Notes: generated by a model from the letters alone, not told the origin. 64,000 bases of DNA from Noviherbaspirillum galbum (GCF_010974945.1 NZ_JAAIVB010000074.1:1-64000); one strand, 5' to 3'; shown: positions 34,240 through 44,329, numbered from the stretch's first letter. Translations and numbers: made by a program.

Positions 34240-35459
34240 TTCTTGACGAGGGGGCAGGCACTCTTCGACAGAGGCTGGAATGCCTGGTCGCCCGGAATGA
34301 CGGCGCGAATGTTGTAATAGTCCCACGGCGACTTGGATTCGGACGGTTTCTTGATTTGCACGAGGTACATGTCGTGCACCATCCGGCCATCTTCGCGGAT
34401 CTTGCCGTTCTTGGCGAAGAAGTCGTTGATCGGCGTCTCTTTCATCTTCTTCATGACCACCCCGGCGTCGTCCGTGCCGGCAGCCTGGATCGCCTTCAGG
34501 TAATGCATCGTCGATGAATACACGCCCGCATGGATCATGTTCGGCATCTTCTTCATCTTCGCGAAGAACTTTTTCGACCAGGCGCGGGTATCGTCGTTGA
34601 GATCCCAGTAGAACGCATCGGTCGCATACATGCCCTGCGCGGCATTCAGGCCGAGGCTATGCACGTCATTGATCGTCATCAGCAGCGACGCCAGCTTTTG
34701 CTTGCCGGAGGTCGTGATGCCGAACTCGTTCGCCGCCTTGATGGCGTTCACGGTGTCGCCGCCGGCATTGGCAAGCGCGATCACCTTGGCGCCGGACGAT
34801 TGCGCCTTCAGCAGGTAGGACGAGAAGTCCGACGCATTCAGCGGATGCCGCGCCGCGCCGAGGACCTTGCCATTGTTCGCCTTGATGACGTCGCTGGCGT
34901 CCTTCTCGAGCGAATGGCCGAACGTATAGTCCGCGGTGACGAAATACCACGAGTCGCCGCCCTGCTTGTAAACCGCGTTGGCCGTGCCATTTGCCAGCGC
35001 ATACGTATCCCATGAGTACAGCACGCTGTTGGGCGTGCAGTTTTCATTGATCAGCTTGCTGGAACCAGCCCCATTGATCATCGCGATGCGGTTCTTCTGC
35101 TTCGCGATGTCAGCCACGGCCAGGGCCGTGCTCGAGGTGACGAGGTCGGTGATCATGTCGACCTTCTGGGAATCGAACCATTCCCGCGCCTTCGATGCCG
35201 CGATGTCGGATTTATTCTGGTGGTCCGCAAAGATGACCTCGACCGGCTTGCCGAGGACCTTGCCGCCGAAGTCTTCCACCGCCATCCGGGCGGCGACGAC
35301 GGAGCCTTCTCCGCTAAGGTCGGAGTACAGTCCCGACATGTCCGTCAGCACGCCGATCTTCACGACGTCGTCGGAAATTTTTCCCTGCTGCGCCTGCGCC
35401 GGCAAGGAAGAAACCGCGGCGGTGGCGGCCAGGGCCGTCACCAGATGCTTCAAATGCAT
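34236..35459 (-). CDS. LivK-type ABC transporter substrate-binding protein (second)
   Basis: A 407-residue binding protein with a clear signal peptide (MHLKHLVTALAATAAVSSLPAQA). The mature region starts VVKIGVLTDMSGLYSDLSGE and includes FADHQNKSDIAASKAREWFD and WYFVTADYTFGHSLEKDA. The ATG at 35459 has GGAG 6 nt upstream and is preferred over an in-frame start at 35498. It belongs to a group found beside aromatic and fatty-acid catabolic genes in Burkholderiales. Like its neighbour it lacks local permease genes. Confidence 0.92.
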   Translation of the reverse strand: MHLKHLVTALAATAAVSSLPAQAQQGKISDDVVKIGVLTDMSGLYSDLSGEGSVVAARMAVEDFGGKVLGKPVEVIFADHQNKSDIAASKAREWFDSQKVDMITDLVTSSTALAVADIAKQKNRIAMINGAGSSKLINENCTPNSVLYSWDTYALANGTANAVYKQGGDSWYFVTADYTFGHSLEKDASDVIKANNGKVLGAARHPLNASDFSSYLLKAQSSGAKVIALANAGGDTVNAIKAANEFGITTSGKQKLASLLMTINDVHSLGLNAAQGMYATDAFYWDLNDDTRAWSKKFFAKMKKMPNMIHAGVYSSTMHYLKAIQAAGTDDAGVVMKKMKETPINDFFAKNGKIREDGRMVHDMYLVQIKKPSESKSPWDYYNIRAVIPGDQAFQPLSKSACPLVKK

Positions 35460-35576
35460 GTTGAACTCCAATGAGCTTGAATTGAATAACTGAATCACTG
35501 TGGCGGCGACGGACGCGTCGCCGCATGGCCAGGCGGGAAGGCACGGCCGAAGCCCCAGTATGCCTTCCCCGGCCGC

Positions 35577-37289
35577 TTACTGAGCGGAGATCTGCTTCTT
35601 GGTTTGCGTGGCGTCGAAGATCAGCTTCTGCGGCCAAGGCTGCCAAGACACGCCCAGCGATGCATTGTTGGGATCGCCGTTCTTCGCGAATGCGCCGATG
35701 GAGTTCATCATCGCATCCGACAACTCCAGCCTGCCCGCTTCATTGGCCTTGCTGTTGACGACGTTGGAGAACAGCGAAGGACCGAAATTGCGGAAGATGA
35801 ACGGCAGGTCAAATGCGTGGGCCGCGCCGTACACGACATTCCAGGGAGCGGGCTCCTGGGCCCAGTTGAACTGGTAGGCCCAGACGTTCGGCTGCTGGGA
35901 CTTCACCGCATTGAGTGCGTTGTCGCGGTTCGCGAAGAAGAAATTGTTGGTGAAGAAGGCGGCCGTGGCGTTGTAGCCGGTGCCTGCCGTCTCCGGCGGG
36001 AGGTAGGACGCGTCGATCAGGTCGCTGAGGGACACGGCCGGCGCGGCGTCCGGATTGTAGTTCATCATCGTCGCGAAGCGGGTCGCGTCGGAGATCAGGA
36101 AGCCAGGCTTGTGGCCGGGGAGCAGCGGGAAAAGGGCCTGGAAGAGTTTTCCTTCCTCGCTCGTGCTGCCCACGAGCATCGGCACTTTCCGGTATGCGCC
36201 CGCGGAGATCGCCGCGATCGGATCCTTCGGCAGGACCGCGTTGTCGGGGATCGGGCCGGACGAATTCAAGCCCTTGGTCAATACCGTCGTCAGGATTCCC
36301 TTGGCGTCCTTGGAACGCATGTAGTCCGCGACCTGCTGGTTCGACAGGGTGGCAATATAGGCTTGCGCGGAGCTGGTGTCGGTTGCCTTGCCATCCGCGA
36401 TCACGAGGTTGGCCAGCAGGGAAGAAGACTGGGTGGCGTACGTCGCCGCCGGGCTCAGGATGGGCAGCGTACCCTGGGGAAGATTGGTTGCCAGCGAAAT
36501 GCCGCCGCTCAAGGGCGCCGCGCGGTGGAACAGGCCGGCCGTCAGCGGGGATGCGATGAGCGACCATACGTTGATCGCGCCGGCGGATTGACCCATCAAG
36601 GTCACGTTGCCCTTGTCGCCGCCGAAATTGTCGATGTTGTTCTGGATGAACTTGAGCGCCTGGATGTTGTCCAGGAGCGCGAAGTTGCCCGAGTCTTCGG
36701 CGGCGTTGGCGCCGGTTTTCAGCTGGGCCATGTTGAAGAAGCCGAATACGCCGACGCGGTAGTTCGCCGTCACCACGATCGCATTGGCGGACCGGGCAAG
36801 GTTTGCCCCATCATAGACAGGGTCGGCGGTATAGCCGGAGATGTTGCTGCCGCCGTACAGGAACAGGATGACCGGCAGATTCTTGGCTTCGCTCGCGGGA
36901 CGCCAGATGTTCAGCGTCAGGCAGTCTTCGCTTCCCACCGGGGTGTTGAGCGTCGTTCCGATCGTTGCGTCATAGGTGTTGTTGCTTCCGGGGCCGTAGA
37001 TTCGCCCGTTCTGGATGCATGCGTTGCCGAACTTCTGCGTGGCCAGCGCCTGCGGCCAGGTATCCGGCTCGACCGGGGCCTTCCAGCGCAGGTTGCCCGT
37101 CGGCGCCTTGGCGAAGGGAATGCCTTTCCAGAAGTAGGTGCCCGACTTCGCGGAGTCATTGACGCCCTGCACCGTGCCATAGCTGGTGGTCCTGAATTCC
37201 GGCGCATCGTTTCCGCCGCCGCCGCATCCGGCCATTACGCCCAGGCTGGCTGCCAACGCGATTGCCACTGCCGTTTTTGTGAACTGCAT
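35577..37289 (-). CDS. lipoprotein type-B carboxylesterase
   Basis: A 570-residue alpha/beta-hydrolase of the carboxylesterase B family. The lipobox VMAGC (~residues 18-22) predicts lipid attachment and export. The nucleophile serine is in GQSAGAINVW. The acidic partner is probably Glu in GSTSEEGKLF, and the histidine is in YGAAHAFDLP. SEDCLTLNIWRP is the family's usual disulfide-side motif. The ATG at 37289 has GAGGAG upstream. It would release an acid from an ester outside the inner membrane, feeding the acyl-CoA ligase encoded upstream. A direct-repeat site lies 223-249 bp before its start. Confidence 0.9.
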   Translation of the reverse strand: MQFTKTAVAIALAASLGVMAGCGGGGNDAPEFRTTSYGTVQGVNDSAKSGTYFWKGIPFAKAPTGNLRWKAPVEPDTWPQALATQKFGNACIQNGRIYGPGSNNTYDATIGTTLNTPVGSEDCLTLNIWRPASEAKNLPVILFLYGGSNISGYTADPVYDGANLARSANAIVVTANYRVGVFGFFNMAQLKTGANAAEDSGNFALLDNIQALKFIQNNIDNFGGDKGNVTLMGQSAGAINVWSLIASPLTAGLFHRAAPLSGGISLATNLPQGTLPILSPAATYATQSSSLLANLVIADGKATDTSSAQAYIATLSNQQVADYMRSKDAKGILTTVLTKGLNSSGPIPDNAVLPKDPIAAISAGAYRKVPMLVGSTSEEGKLFQALFPLLPGHKPGFLISDATRFATMMNYNPDAAPAVSLSDLIDASYLPPETAGTGYNATAAFFTNNFFFANRDNALNAVKSQQPNVWAYQFNWAQEPAPWNVVYGAAHAFDLPFIFRNFGPSLFSNVVNSKANEAGRLELSDAMMNSIGAFAKNGDPNNASLGVSWQPWPQKLIFDATQTKKQISAQ

Positions 37290-37511
37290 CTTTGTCTCCT
37301 CGTTTTCATGGAAATGCGGCTTTCGTCCGTGACGGTTCAGATGCCGCCGCGGCCGAAGTCGAATCGTTGTGTGAAGTGGCATGCATCCCGGCTGCATCGG
37401 CATGATGCAACGCGAAAATGCACGCGCGTCTCCTGGAATCGGTCAGTTCTTTTTTGTTATGTGTTCGATGCACTGTAAGTGCGATCATTCCGCGCGTCAC
37501 TTGCGTCCCGT

Positions 37512-37538
37512 GCCAAACCGCTAGCGTCGCGAGACAAA
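37512..37538 (-). promoter_or_regulatory. AraC-type direct-repeat site upstream of esterase gene
   Basis: GCCAAA (37512-37517) and GACAAA (37533-37538) are spaced 21 bp start to start, two helical turns. The same pair, spacing and orientation recur at 39375 and 41096. The flank CGAGACAAAATG is shared with the 41096 site. This is typical AraC-family operator geometry. Confidence 0.5.
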
Positions 37539-37547
37539 ATGCGGGCC

Positions 37548-37573
37548 GTGCCATGCGCCGGCGCGCATGGCAC
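37548..37573 (-). terminator. hairpin after acyl-CoA ligase gene
   Basis: A perfect 11-bp stem (37548-37558 with 37563-37573, GTGCCATGCGC/GCGCATGGCAC) with a 4-nt loop lies 6 nt after the ligase stop on the minus strand. The following minus-strand sequence has only a short ATTTT tract, so termination may be incomplete. Confidence 0.55.
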
Positions 37574-37578
37574 AAGTG

Positions 37579-39231
37579 CTAGGCGGTGGGCAGCGGATAG
37601 GAAGCGTACTGCCCGCGGATTTCGTGCTTGAGCACCTTGCCGGTCGCGCCAATGGGCAAGGCATCGACAAACACCACGTCGTCCGGCGTCCACCATTTGG
37701 CGATCTTCCCCTGGTAGAAATGGAGCAGGTCCGCCTTGCCGATCGCGCGCCCCTGCTTTTTCACCACGAGCAGCAAGGGACGTTCGTCCCACTTCGGGTG
37801 CGGTACGCCGATGCAGGCCGCGAGCGCCACGTCGGGATGGGCCATTGCGATATTCTCGATGTCGATGGAGCCGATCCATTCGCCGCCCGACTTGATGACG
37901 TCCTTGCTCCTGTCCGTGATCTGCATGTATCCGTCCGGGGTGATGGACGCGACATCGCCGGTGGGGAACCAGCCGTCTTCCAGCACGTCGTCGCCGGAAT
38001 GCTTGAAGTAATCGCGGATCACCCATGGCCCCTTGACGAGCAGCCTGCCGGCCGTCTTTCCATCCCAGGCGAGCTCCGCGCCGTCGTCGTCGACGATCTT
38101 CATGTCGACGCCGAACAGCACATGGCCTTGCTTGCCGAGAACGCCGAGCTGCTCCTCGGGCGTCATGGCGAAGTGCTTGTTCTGCAGGGTGCTGACCGTG
38201 CCGATGGGCGACATTTCCGTCATGCCCCAGCCGTGCAGCACGTCGACGTTGTACTGGTCGCGGAAGGTCTTGATCATCGCCGGCGGACATGCCGATCCGC
38301 CGATGATGGTGCGCTCCAGCGTGCTGAAGATGAGCCTGTTCTGCTCCACGTAATCCAGCAGCGCCTTCCATACTGTCGGCACGCCCGCAGAGAACGTGAC
38401 CTTCTCGCGTTCGATGAGCTCGTAGACCGACTTCCCATCCAGGTGGGGACCCGGAAACACCAGCTTGGCCCCTGTCAGCGGCGCGGTGTACGGCAGGCTC
38501 CAGGCATTGGCATGGAACATCGGCACGACCGGCATGACGCAGTCTCGCGCGGACATGGCGAGGGAGTCGGGCAATGCGGCGGCGTAGGAATGCAGGACGG
38601 TCGAGCGGTGGGAATAGAGAACGCCCTTGGGATTGCCCGTCGTTCCCGAGGTGTAGCACAGGCCGCAGGCGGCATTCTCGTCCAGCACCGGCCACTCGTA
38701 GGCGTCGCTGTGCATGTCGATGAGGTCTTCATAGCAAAGCAGTCCGGAGATGCTCGTCTGCTCGGGCATCTGGCCCTTGTCGCACATCAGGACATAATGC
38801 CGGACCGACGTCATGCGCGGCGCCAGCTCTTCGATCTGTTTCAGGAAGCCCGGCTCGAAAAACAGGCAAACGTCCTCGGCGTGGTTGGCGATGAAGCTGA
38901 TCTGGTCGGAATGAAGACGCGGATTGATCGTGTGAATCACGCTGCCGGAGCCGGAGACGCCGTAGTACAGCTCCATGTGGCGGTAACCATTCCAGGCGAG
39001 GGTTGCCACGCGCTCGCCCGCCTGCACGCCGAGAGCGGCAAGCGCGTTGGCGAGCTTCCTGGTGCGGGCGTGGCAGTCACGGTAGGTGTAGCGGTGAAAA
39101 TCCCCTTCCACGCGCCGGGACACGATCTCGTTGCTTCCGAAATGCCGGTCGGCATGGCGGATGATGCTGGACACCAGGAGAGGCTCGTTCATCATGAGCC
39201 CGGCGATAGTATTCGATACGAAATGCGTCAT
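37579..39231 (-). CDS. AMP-dependent acyl-CoA synthetase (medium/long-chain type)
   Basis: A 549-residue adenylate-forming ligase. The phosphate loop is [18 protein letters not shown], the adenine region [12 protein letters not shown], the hinge-region motif [20 protein letters not shown], and the catalytic lysine lies in [12 protein letters not shown]. It activates a carboxylic acid as acyl-AMP and then acyl-CoA. The style matches AlkK/FadD-like fatty-acyl ligases used for medium chains. The ATG at 39231 is preferred over 39279. It lies between the esterase and the chemoreceptor genes, each preceded by the same direct-repeat site. Confidence 0.92.
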   Translation of the reverse strand: MTHFVSNTIAGLMMNEPLLVSSIIRHADRHFGSNEIVSRRVEGDFHRYTYRDCHARTRKLANALAALGVQAGERVATLAWNGYRHMELYYGVSGSGSVIHTINPRLHSDQISFIANHAEDVCLFFEPGFLKQIEELAPRMTSVRHYVLMCDKGQMPEQTSISGLLCYEDLIDMHSDAYEWPVLDENAACGLCYTSGTTGNPKGVLYSHRSTVLHSYAAALPDSLAMSARDCVMPVVPMFHANAWSLPYTAPLTGAKLVFPGPHLDGKSVYELIEREKVTFSAGVPTVWKALLDYVEQNRLIFSTLERTIIGGSACPPAMIKTFRDQYNVDVLHGWGMTEMSPIGTVSTLQNKHFAMTPEEQLGVLGKQGHVLFGVDMKIVDDDGAELAWDGKTAGRLLVKGPWVIRDYFKHSGDDVLEDGWFPTGDVASITPDGYMQITDRSKDVIKSGGEWIGSIDIENIAMAHPDVALAACIGVPHPKWDERPLLLVVKKQGRAIGKADLLHFYQGKIAKWWTPDDVVFVDALPIGATGKVLKHEIRGQYASYPLPTA

Positions 39232-39374
39232 GTTACCCCCCGAGAAGCTGCAAGTTAGGCTGGCTGGAAGGGTTGACATCGCGATGCATGCCGATGACCG
39301 GCGCGACCCGTTCCAGTGTCGTCAGATGCAGGCAACTATAGGGTCGAGGGGATGTGCCGTCACTGTTGATCCGA

Positions 39375-39401
39375 GCCAATCGACTTGCAGGACAGGACAA
39401 A
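39375..39401 (-). promoter_or_regulatory. AraC-type direct-repeat site upstream of acyl-CoA ligase gene
   Basis: GCCAAT (39375-39380) and GACAAA (39396-39401), 21 bp apart, match the sites at 37512 and 41096 in spacing and orientation. The site lies 144-170 bp upstream of the ligase start. Confidence 0.5.
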
Positions 39402-39445
39402 ACATCAACGGGACGGCTTCGGTTTTGCTTCGGTTCTGCTTCAGT

Positions 39446-40942
39446 TCATTGCTTGTAGATGCCGCAGGAAACAATGATGTTGCCGGTCTTCTCGAAGTAC
39501 GACGTCTTGACGATGACTTCCTTCGTGACGGGATGGGTCCACTTGTAGTCGGTCCATCCGGCGCCCCGGGAGCACGCCGTTTCGACGATATCCTTGACGA
39601 AGAATTTTCCGCTGACGTCCTTGAACTGCCTGCCGTCGATCCCGACAAAACGCGGATTTGCACCGTGCGCAACGGCGATGCAATCGACGGAGTACACGCT
39701 CAGGTACAGGTCGCGGTCGATGAACTGGCCCTTGCCCAGCCTGTTCACGTCCTGGACCAGGGCTGATTCGCCATGGGATTCCGCGAACGCGATCGCGCGC
39801 TGCACCATGTCCCGGGCCTGGTCTGCCGTACCGAACTCATCCTCGCCCAGGTCGAAGGACGAGACGGTGTCGGTAAGGATCACCGCTTCCTCGAGCAGGT
39901 GCGCCAGCCCCTTGGCGATGTCCTTGACCAGGCTGGTGTTCTTTTCGGTAAAGGTATCGATCTGCCCGATGGCGAGATTGATTTCCTCGATTCCCGCCCG
40001 CTGCTCGCGGCTCGCCGAGGTGATCTCCCCCATCAGTCCGGCGAGGTGCTTGACCGATTCGACGATGTCTTGCATCGAGGTGCCAGCCTGGTTCACGAGC
40101 GTTCCGCCGGCATCGGTTTTCGCCACCGCATCGCCGATCAGTTCCTTGATCTCCTTGGCGGCGTTTGCCGCACGCTGCGCCAGGGTGCGCACCTCCGCTG
40201 CGACCACGGCAAAGCCGCGCCCCTGCTCGCCTGCCCTCGCGGCCTCGACCGCCGCGTTGAGCGCCAGGATGTTCGTCTGGAAGGCGATGCCGTCGATGAC
40301 GCCGATGATGTCGACGATCTTGCGCGAACTTTCCTGGATCGCCGCCATGGTCGTCACGACGCTCGCCATGACCGTGCCGCCGCTCACCGCGGTGTCGGCT
40401 GCCTCGGTGGCAAGGTTGAAGGCCTGCTCCGCGTTGGCGGCATTCTGCGCCACGGTGGACGTCAGTTCCTCGATCGAGGCAGCCGTTCTTTCCAGGGATG
40501 CCGATTGCTCGGCGGTACGATTTGACAATGCGGTATTGTCGCCGGCGATCATGCCGGATGCCGATGCGACGGTGGTGGTTCCCAGGCGCAGCCGGCCGAT
40601 CACCGTGAACATGCGGCGACGGATCTCCATCATGCTGTCCTGGAGTTTCTGGAGTTCCGGAAGCGAGGCCTGGCCGGACGGCGCCGAGGCGCGCGCCAGA
40701 TCCCCGGCGGCGAGGCGTTGCGCGGTCATGGCCGCCTGTGCCAGTTCCTGCCGGCTTCGCCGCCATCCCCAGGCCAGGCCCGTGATCAATACAAGCTGCG
40801 AACCGATGAGAATCATGCTCGCGGCTGCGCGGGTCAGCCCGACTTCCGAGAGCAGTCCGGCGGCAATGCACAGCACCGCGATGGACGCCGTGGCGGCGCT
40901 GGCAACCGTAATCAAGGTGCTGCCGAATCGATGTCTGCTCAT
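39446..40942 (-). CDS. methyl-accepting chemotaxis protein with C-terminal Cache domain
   Basis: A 498-residue chemoreceptor. Two hydrophobic segments (~10-55) form an N-terminal hairpin with almost no periplasmic loop. The signalling coiled coil follows, with the hairpin tip [20 protein letters not shown] and [20 protein letters not shown]. After it, from ~375 to the end, comes a Cache-like domain ([20 protein letters not shown], then [20 protein letters not shown]) related to the two secreted Cache proteins in this window. Its predicted place is the cytoplasm, so it would sense an internal ligand or energy state. The gene has its own AraC-type direct repeat upstream. Confidence 0.9.
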   Translation of the reverse strand: MSRHRFGSTLITVASAATASIAVLCIAAGLLSEVGLTRAAASMILIGSQLVLITGLAWGWRRSRQELAQAAMTAQRLAAGDLARASAPSGQASLPELQKLQDSMMEIRRRMFTVIGRLRLGTTTVASASGMIAGDNTALSNRTAEQSASLERTAASIEELTSTVAQNAANAEQAFNLATEAADTAVSGGTVMASVVTTMAAIQESSRKIVDIIGVIDGIAFQTNILALNAAVEAARAGEQGRGFAVVAAEVRTLAQRAANAAKEIKELIGDAVAKTDAGGTLVNQAGTSMQDIVESVKHLAGLMGEITSASREQRAGIEEINLAIGQIDTFTEKNTSLVKDIAKGLAHLLEEAVILTDTVSSFDLGEDEFGTADQARDMVQRAIAFAESHGESALVQDVNRLGKGQFIDRDLYLSVYSVDCIAVAHGANPRFVGIDGRQFKDVSGKFFVKDIVETACSRGAGWTDYKWTHPVTKEVIVKTSYFEKTGNIIVSCGIYKQ

Positions 40943-41095
40943 CGTCTTTTCCTCAAGGCAGGTACGTTAATGTCGATGGAAAGGCTGTGCCTGCTAGAGG
41001 GGGATCGGAATCTGGCCGCATCTGGGATGTACCTCCACTCATGTGCTGGAGTCTACTATAAATTACCGAAAGGAAACATCGCGCTTGCAGGAAAA

Positions 41096-41122
41096 GCCAA
41101 TCTAGTGGCGTCCCGAGACAAA
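41096..41122 (-). promoter_or_regulatory. AraC-type direct-repeat site upstream of chemoreceptor gene
   Basis: GCCAAT (41096-41101) and GACAAA (41117-41122), 21 bp apart, match the two sites above. It lies 154-180 bp before the chemoreceptor start and ~90 bp before the divergent acyl-CoA dehydrogenase start. Orientation relative to the minus-strand gene is the same as at the other two sites. Confidence 0.5.
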
Positions 41123-41211
41123 ATGATGGGGCGGCATGTTGCGCGCAGATCAACGGCCATAGAATCCGTTCCACAACGCGACATGACCTGATCCCCGGGC
41201 AACCGACCGCC

Positions 41212-42996
41212 ATGACCCAATACAAGCCTCCTCTGCAGGACCTGAGCTTTTTGCTAACCCATGTGTTCGATATCGACGATCACGCCGCGCGGGCGGGAAT
41301 CGAACTCGATGCCGAAACCGTGATGGCGATCGCCGAGGAGGCGGGCAAGCTCGCCGCGGGCTGCATCGATCCGATCAATCGTGCCGGGGACACGCATGGC
41401 GCGCGGATGGAAAACGGCGGCGTCGTGACGGCACCAGGCTTCCGCGAGGCGTATGCCGCCTACCGGGATGGCCAGTGGAGCACCCTGCGCTTCGACGCGG
41501 ACCATGGCGGGCAAGGCTTGTCCGCGGTCATCGCCGCAGCCGTGGATGAAATGTGGCATGGCGCAAGCATCAGCTTCGCGCTGTGCCCCATGCTGACCAA
41601 CGGCGCGGTCGAAGCCCTTACCCTGGCGGCGAGCGACGATGTAAAGAAGCTGTTCCTGTCCAGGCTCGTCTCCGGCGAGTGGACCGGCACGATGAACCTG
41701 ACGGAGCCGCAGGCCGGTTCGGACCTGGCGGCGGTGAAGACGCGCGCCGTGCGCCAGGCGGACGGCCGCTACCGGATTTTCGGCCAGAAGATCTTCATCA
41801 CCTATGGCGACCACGACCTGACCGACAACATCGTGCACCTGGTTCTCGCCCGGGTGGAAGGCGCCCCGGCGGGCGTCAAGGGCTTATCGCTGTTCGCCGT
41901 TCCAAAGCGAATGGTCGGTGCGGACGGCAGCCTGCTGGAGAGGAACGATCTGGTTTGCGCCGCCCTCGAGCACAAGCTTGGCATTCACGGCAGCCCTACC
42001 GCGGTCATGGTATTCGGCGAAACCGAGGGCGCCGTCGGCTACCTAGTCGGAGAAGAGAACCGTGGGCTCGAATACATGTTCATCATGATGAACGACGCCC
42101 GTTACTCCGTCGGCCTGCAAGGCCTGGCGATCTCCGAGCGCGCCTACCAGCATGCGGTCGCCTACGCGCGCGAGCGCGTGCAAGGCGTGCCGATAGGCCG
42201 CGGGCGGGAGTCCGCCAGCCCGATCCTGCATCACCCGGACGTCCGCCGCCTGCTGCTGGCGGCGCGCAGCGACATCGACGCGATGCGCGCGTTTGCGATG
42301 CATGTCGCCATGCAGAAGGACTTGTCGCATTCGCAGGCCGCCTCTCCGCAGGCCAGGAAGCGCGCCGAGGAAAGGCTCGGCTTCATGATTCCGATCTTGA
42401 AGGGATGGTTCACCGAAAACGCGGTGCGCATTGCCAGCGATGCCTTGCAGGTCTTCGGCGGCATGGGGTATGTCGAGGAAACCGGCGCGGCGCAGTACTA
42501 TCGCGACGCGCGCATCCTGACCATCTATGAAGGCACGACCGCGATCCAGGCCAACGACCTGGTCGGCCGCAAAACCCTGCGGGACGGCGGAACGGTCGCC
42601 ATGGCGGTACTGGAAGACATCCGGCAGCATGCGAATGCCTTGCAGGACCTCGACCAGCCAGCCGCGGTCGGCCTGTGCGGCATGCTGCTTCAGGCCTGCA
42701 CCCTACAGGAAGAGGTCCTGCGCTGGCTGAAGGACAACCATGAGGGCAACCCGGCCGCGACGCATGCGGGAGCGGTTCCCTACCTGATGTTGTGGGGAAT
42801 GTTGTGCGGCGGATGGATGCACGCGTTGCGGCTCAAGGGCGCGGCATCGATCGGGCATTCAAGCCGGGAAACCGACGCCGTCAACATGTCGGCAAGCTAT
42901 TATGCGAAGCACGTCCTGCCCCATGCGGTGGCCCTGTCTTCGGCGATCCAGTTCGGGGCAAAACCTGTCACGGGATTCCCCGATGAGTGCTGGTAG
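41212..42996 (+). CDS. acyl-CoA dehydrogenase, long form with C-terminal extension
   Basis: A 594-residue flavoenzyme of the large acyl-CoA dehydrogenase type (DmdC/FadE-like). It has an extra N-terminal segment and a C-terminal ~120-residue domain after the core. Seen motifs are MNLTEPQAGSDLAAVKTRAV, QVFGGMGYVEETGAAQYYRD and the catalytic-glutamate segment IYEGTTAIQANDLVGRK. It would carry out the alpha,beta-desaturation of the acyl-CoA made by the ligase, passing electrons to ETF. It is divergent from the chemoreceptor gene. Confidence 0.92.
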   Translation: MTQYKPPLQDLSFLLTHVFDIDDHAARAGIELDAETVMAIAEEAGKLAAGCIDPINRAGDTHGARMENGGVVTAPGFREAYAAYRDGQWSTLRFDADHGGQGLSAVIAAAVDEMWHGASISFALCPMLTNGAVEALTLAASDDVKKLFLSRLVSGEWTGTMNLTEPQAGSDLAAVKTRAVRQADGRYRIFGQKIFITYGDHDLTDNIVHLVLARVEGAPAGVKGLSLFAVPKRMVGADGSLLERNDLVCAALEHKLGIHGSPTAVMVFGETEGAVGYLVGEENRGLEYMFIMMNDARYSVGLQGLAISERAYQHAVAYARERVQGVPIGRGRESASPILHHPDVRRLLLAARSDIDAMRAFAMHVAMQKDLSHSQAASPQARKRAEERLGFMIPILKGWFTENAVRIASDALQVFGGMGYVEETGAAQYYRDARILTIYEGTTAIQANDLVGRKTLRDGGTVAMAVLEDIRQHANALQDLDQPAAVGLCGMLLQACTLQEEVLRWLKDNHEGNPAATHAGAVPYLMLWGMLCGGWMHALRLKGAASIGHSSRETDAVNMSASYYAKHVLPHAVALSSAIQFGAKPVTGFPDECW

Positions 42997-43004
42997 ACGA
43001 TTCA

Positions 43005-44189
43005 CTACAGCCCGAGCTGCCTCGCCGCGAGATCCTTCATGATTTCCACCGAACCGCCGCCGATCATGTTGACCTTCACCTCGCGGTAGATGCGCTCCGG
43101 CCGCGTGCCCCGCATGTAGCCCATGCCGCCGAGGATCTGCACCGATTCATCGGCGCAGAACTGCATCGTTTGCATGGCCAGGTTTTTCAGCATCGCCGTC
43201 TGCGCAACCAGCAGGCGCGGATCGCCGATGGCGTGCTCGACCCGCCAGGCAAGGTCTTCCAGCATGCAGCGCACCGATTCGATTTTCATGCTCATGTCCA
43301 CCAGCTTGTGCCGGATCACCTGGCGCTCGACGATCGGCAGACCGAAGGTCTTGCGCTCGCGCGCCCAGTCTAGGGCGTCGGCAAAGCAGACCTGGGCGAA
43401 GCCATTAGCGCCGGCGGCCATGAACAGGCGCTCGGCATTGAAGTTGCGCATGATGATGCGAAAGCCCTCGTTCTCCACGCCCAGCAGGTTGGCCACCGGC
43501 ACCCGGCAGTCCTCGAAGCGCAAGTGCGCCGTGTCGGAAGCCCACCAGCCCATCTTGTCGAGAGGCGTGCGGCCGATGCCCGGGGTGTCGCCATCGATCA
43601 GCAGCAGCGAGACGCCGCCCGCGCCCTTGACTTCCGGATTCGTACGCACGGCGACGGTGAAATAATCTGCGCGCATGCCGGAGGTGATGAAGGTCTTTTC
43701 ACCGTTGACCACGTAATGGTCGCCTGACCGGATGGCGGTCGTGCGCAGGCTGGCGACGTCGGAGCCGCCGCCGGGTTCGGTGATGGCGAGCGCGGAAATC
43801 TTTTGCCCGGACAGGACCTCGGGCAGCATGCGCGCCTTCAGGGCGTCGCTGCCGGCGTGCAGTACCGGCGGCGTGCCGATGGTGTGCGAGAACAGGGAGG
43901 CGCTGACGCCTCCGGAGCCGGCACGCGCCAGTTCTTCGGCAGCGATGATCTGGTAGAAGACATCGGCCGGCGTGCCGCCATATTGCTCCGGATAGCCGAT
44001 GCCGAGCAGGCCGATCTCGGCGGCCTTGCTGTACAGCGCGCGAGGGAAGGAGCCGGCCTCGTCCCATTCGTTGACGAAGGGCGTGATCTCGTTCGCGACG
44101 AACTGGCGCACCATGTCGCGGAATTGTTCATGTTCCGGGGTGTAGTAGTTGGTGTTTCGGGCGGCTGCGAGGAGGAGGTTGTCGGTCAT
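43005..44189 (-). CDS. acyl-CoA dehydrogenase
   Basis: A 394-residue enzyme of normal family length. Motifs are ALAITEPGGGSDVASLRTTA, FITSGMRADYFTVAVRT, QILGGMGYMRGTRPERIYRE and the terminal GGGSVEIMKDLAARQLGL. It is the third gene of a probable operon with the APH-type kinase and another acyl-CoA dehydrogenase. A 140-nt gap precedes it and contains an imperfect CCCCCTTGAAAGGG dyad (~44214-44230). The substrate is not readable. Confidence 0.92.
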   Translation of the reverse strand: MTDNLLLAAARNTNYYTPEHEQFRDMVRQFVANEITPFVNEWDEAGSFPRALYSKAAEIGLLGIGYPEQYGGTPADVFYQIIAAEELARAGSGGVSASLFSHTIGTPPVLHAGSDALKARMLPEVLSGQKISALAITEPGGGSDVASLRTTAIRSGDHYVVNGEKTFITSGMRADYFTVAVRTNPEVKGAGGVSLLLIDGDTPGIGRTPLDKMGWWASDTAHLRFEDCRVPVANLLGVENEGFRIIMRNFNAERLFMAAGANGFAQVCFADALDWARERKTFGLPIVERQVIRHKLVDMSMKIESVRCMLEDLAWRVEHAIGDPRLLVAQTAMLKNLAMQTMQFCADESVQILGGMGYMRGTRPERIYREVKVNMIGGGSVEIMKDLAARQLGL

Positions 44190-44329
44190 GGTGGTGTCTC
44201 TGGTCGGTGTTTACTTCCCCCTTGAAAGGGAGAGGATTATGTCTCGCCTTCGGCATCGCGCGCGTCGCACGTTGCCAGCGCGGGAATGACGGAGATAAAA
44301 ACAGATGCCGAATATCGTCTCCATACTCT

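Noticed and set aside
35604-37478. 624-codon plus-strand open frame opposite the carboxylesterase
   Set aside because: The minus-strand esterase has a lipobox and a full catalytic triad. The antisense frame shows no motifs and no ribosome site.
44214-44230. CT-rich dyad before the acyl-CoA dehydrogenase gene as a terminator
   Set aside because: The stem is imperfect and no T tract follows on the transcribed strand. It resembles a common dispersed intergenic repeat and was only mentioned in passing.
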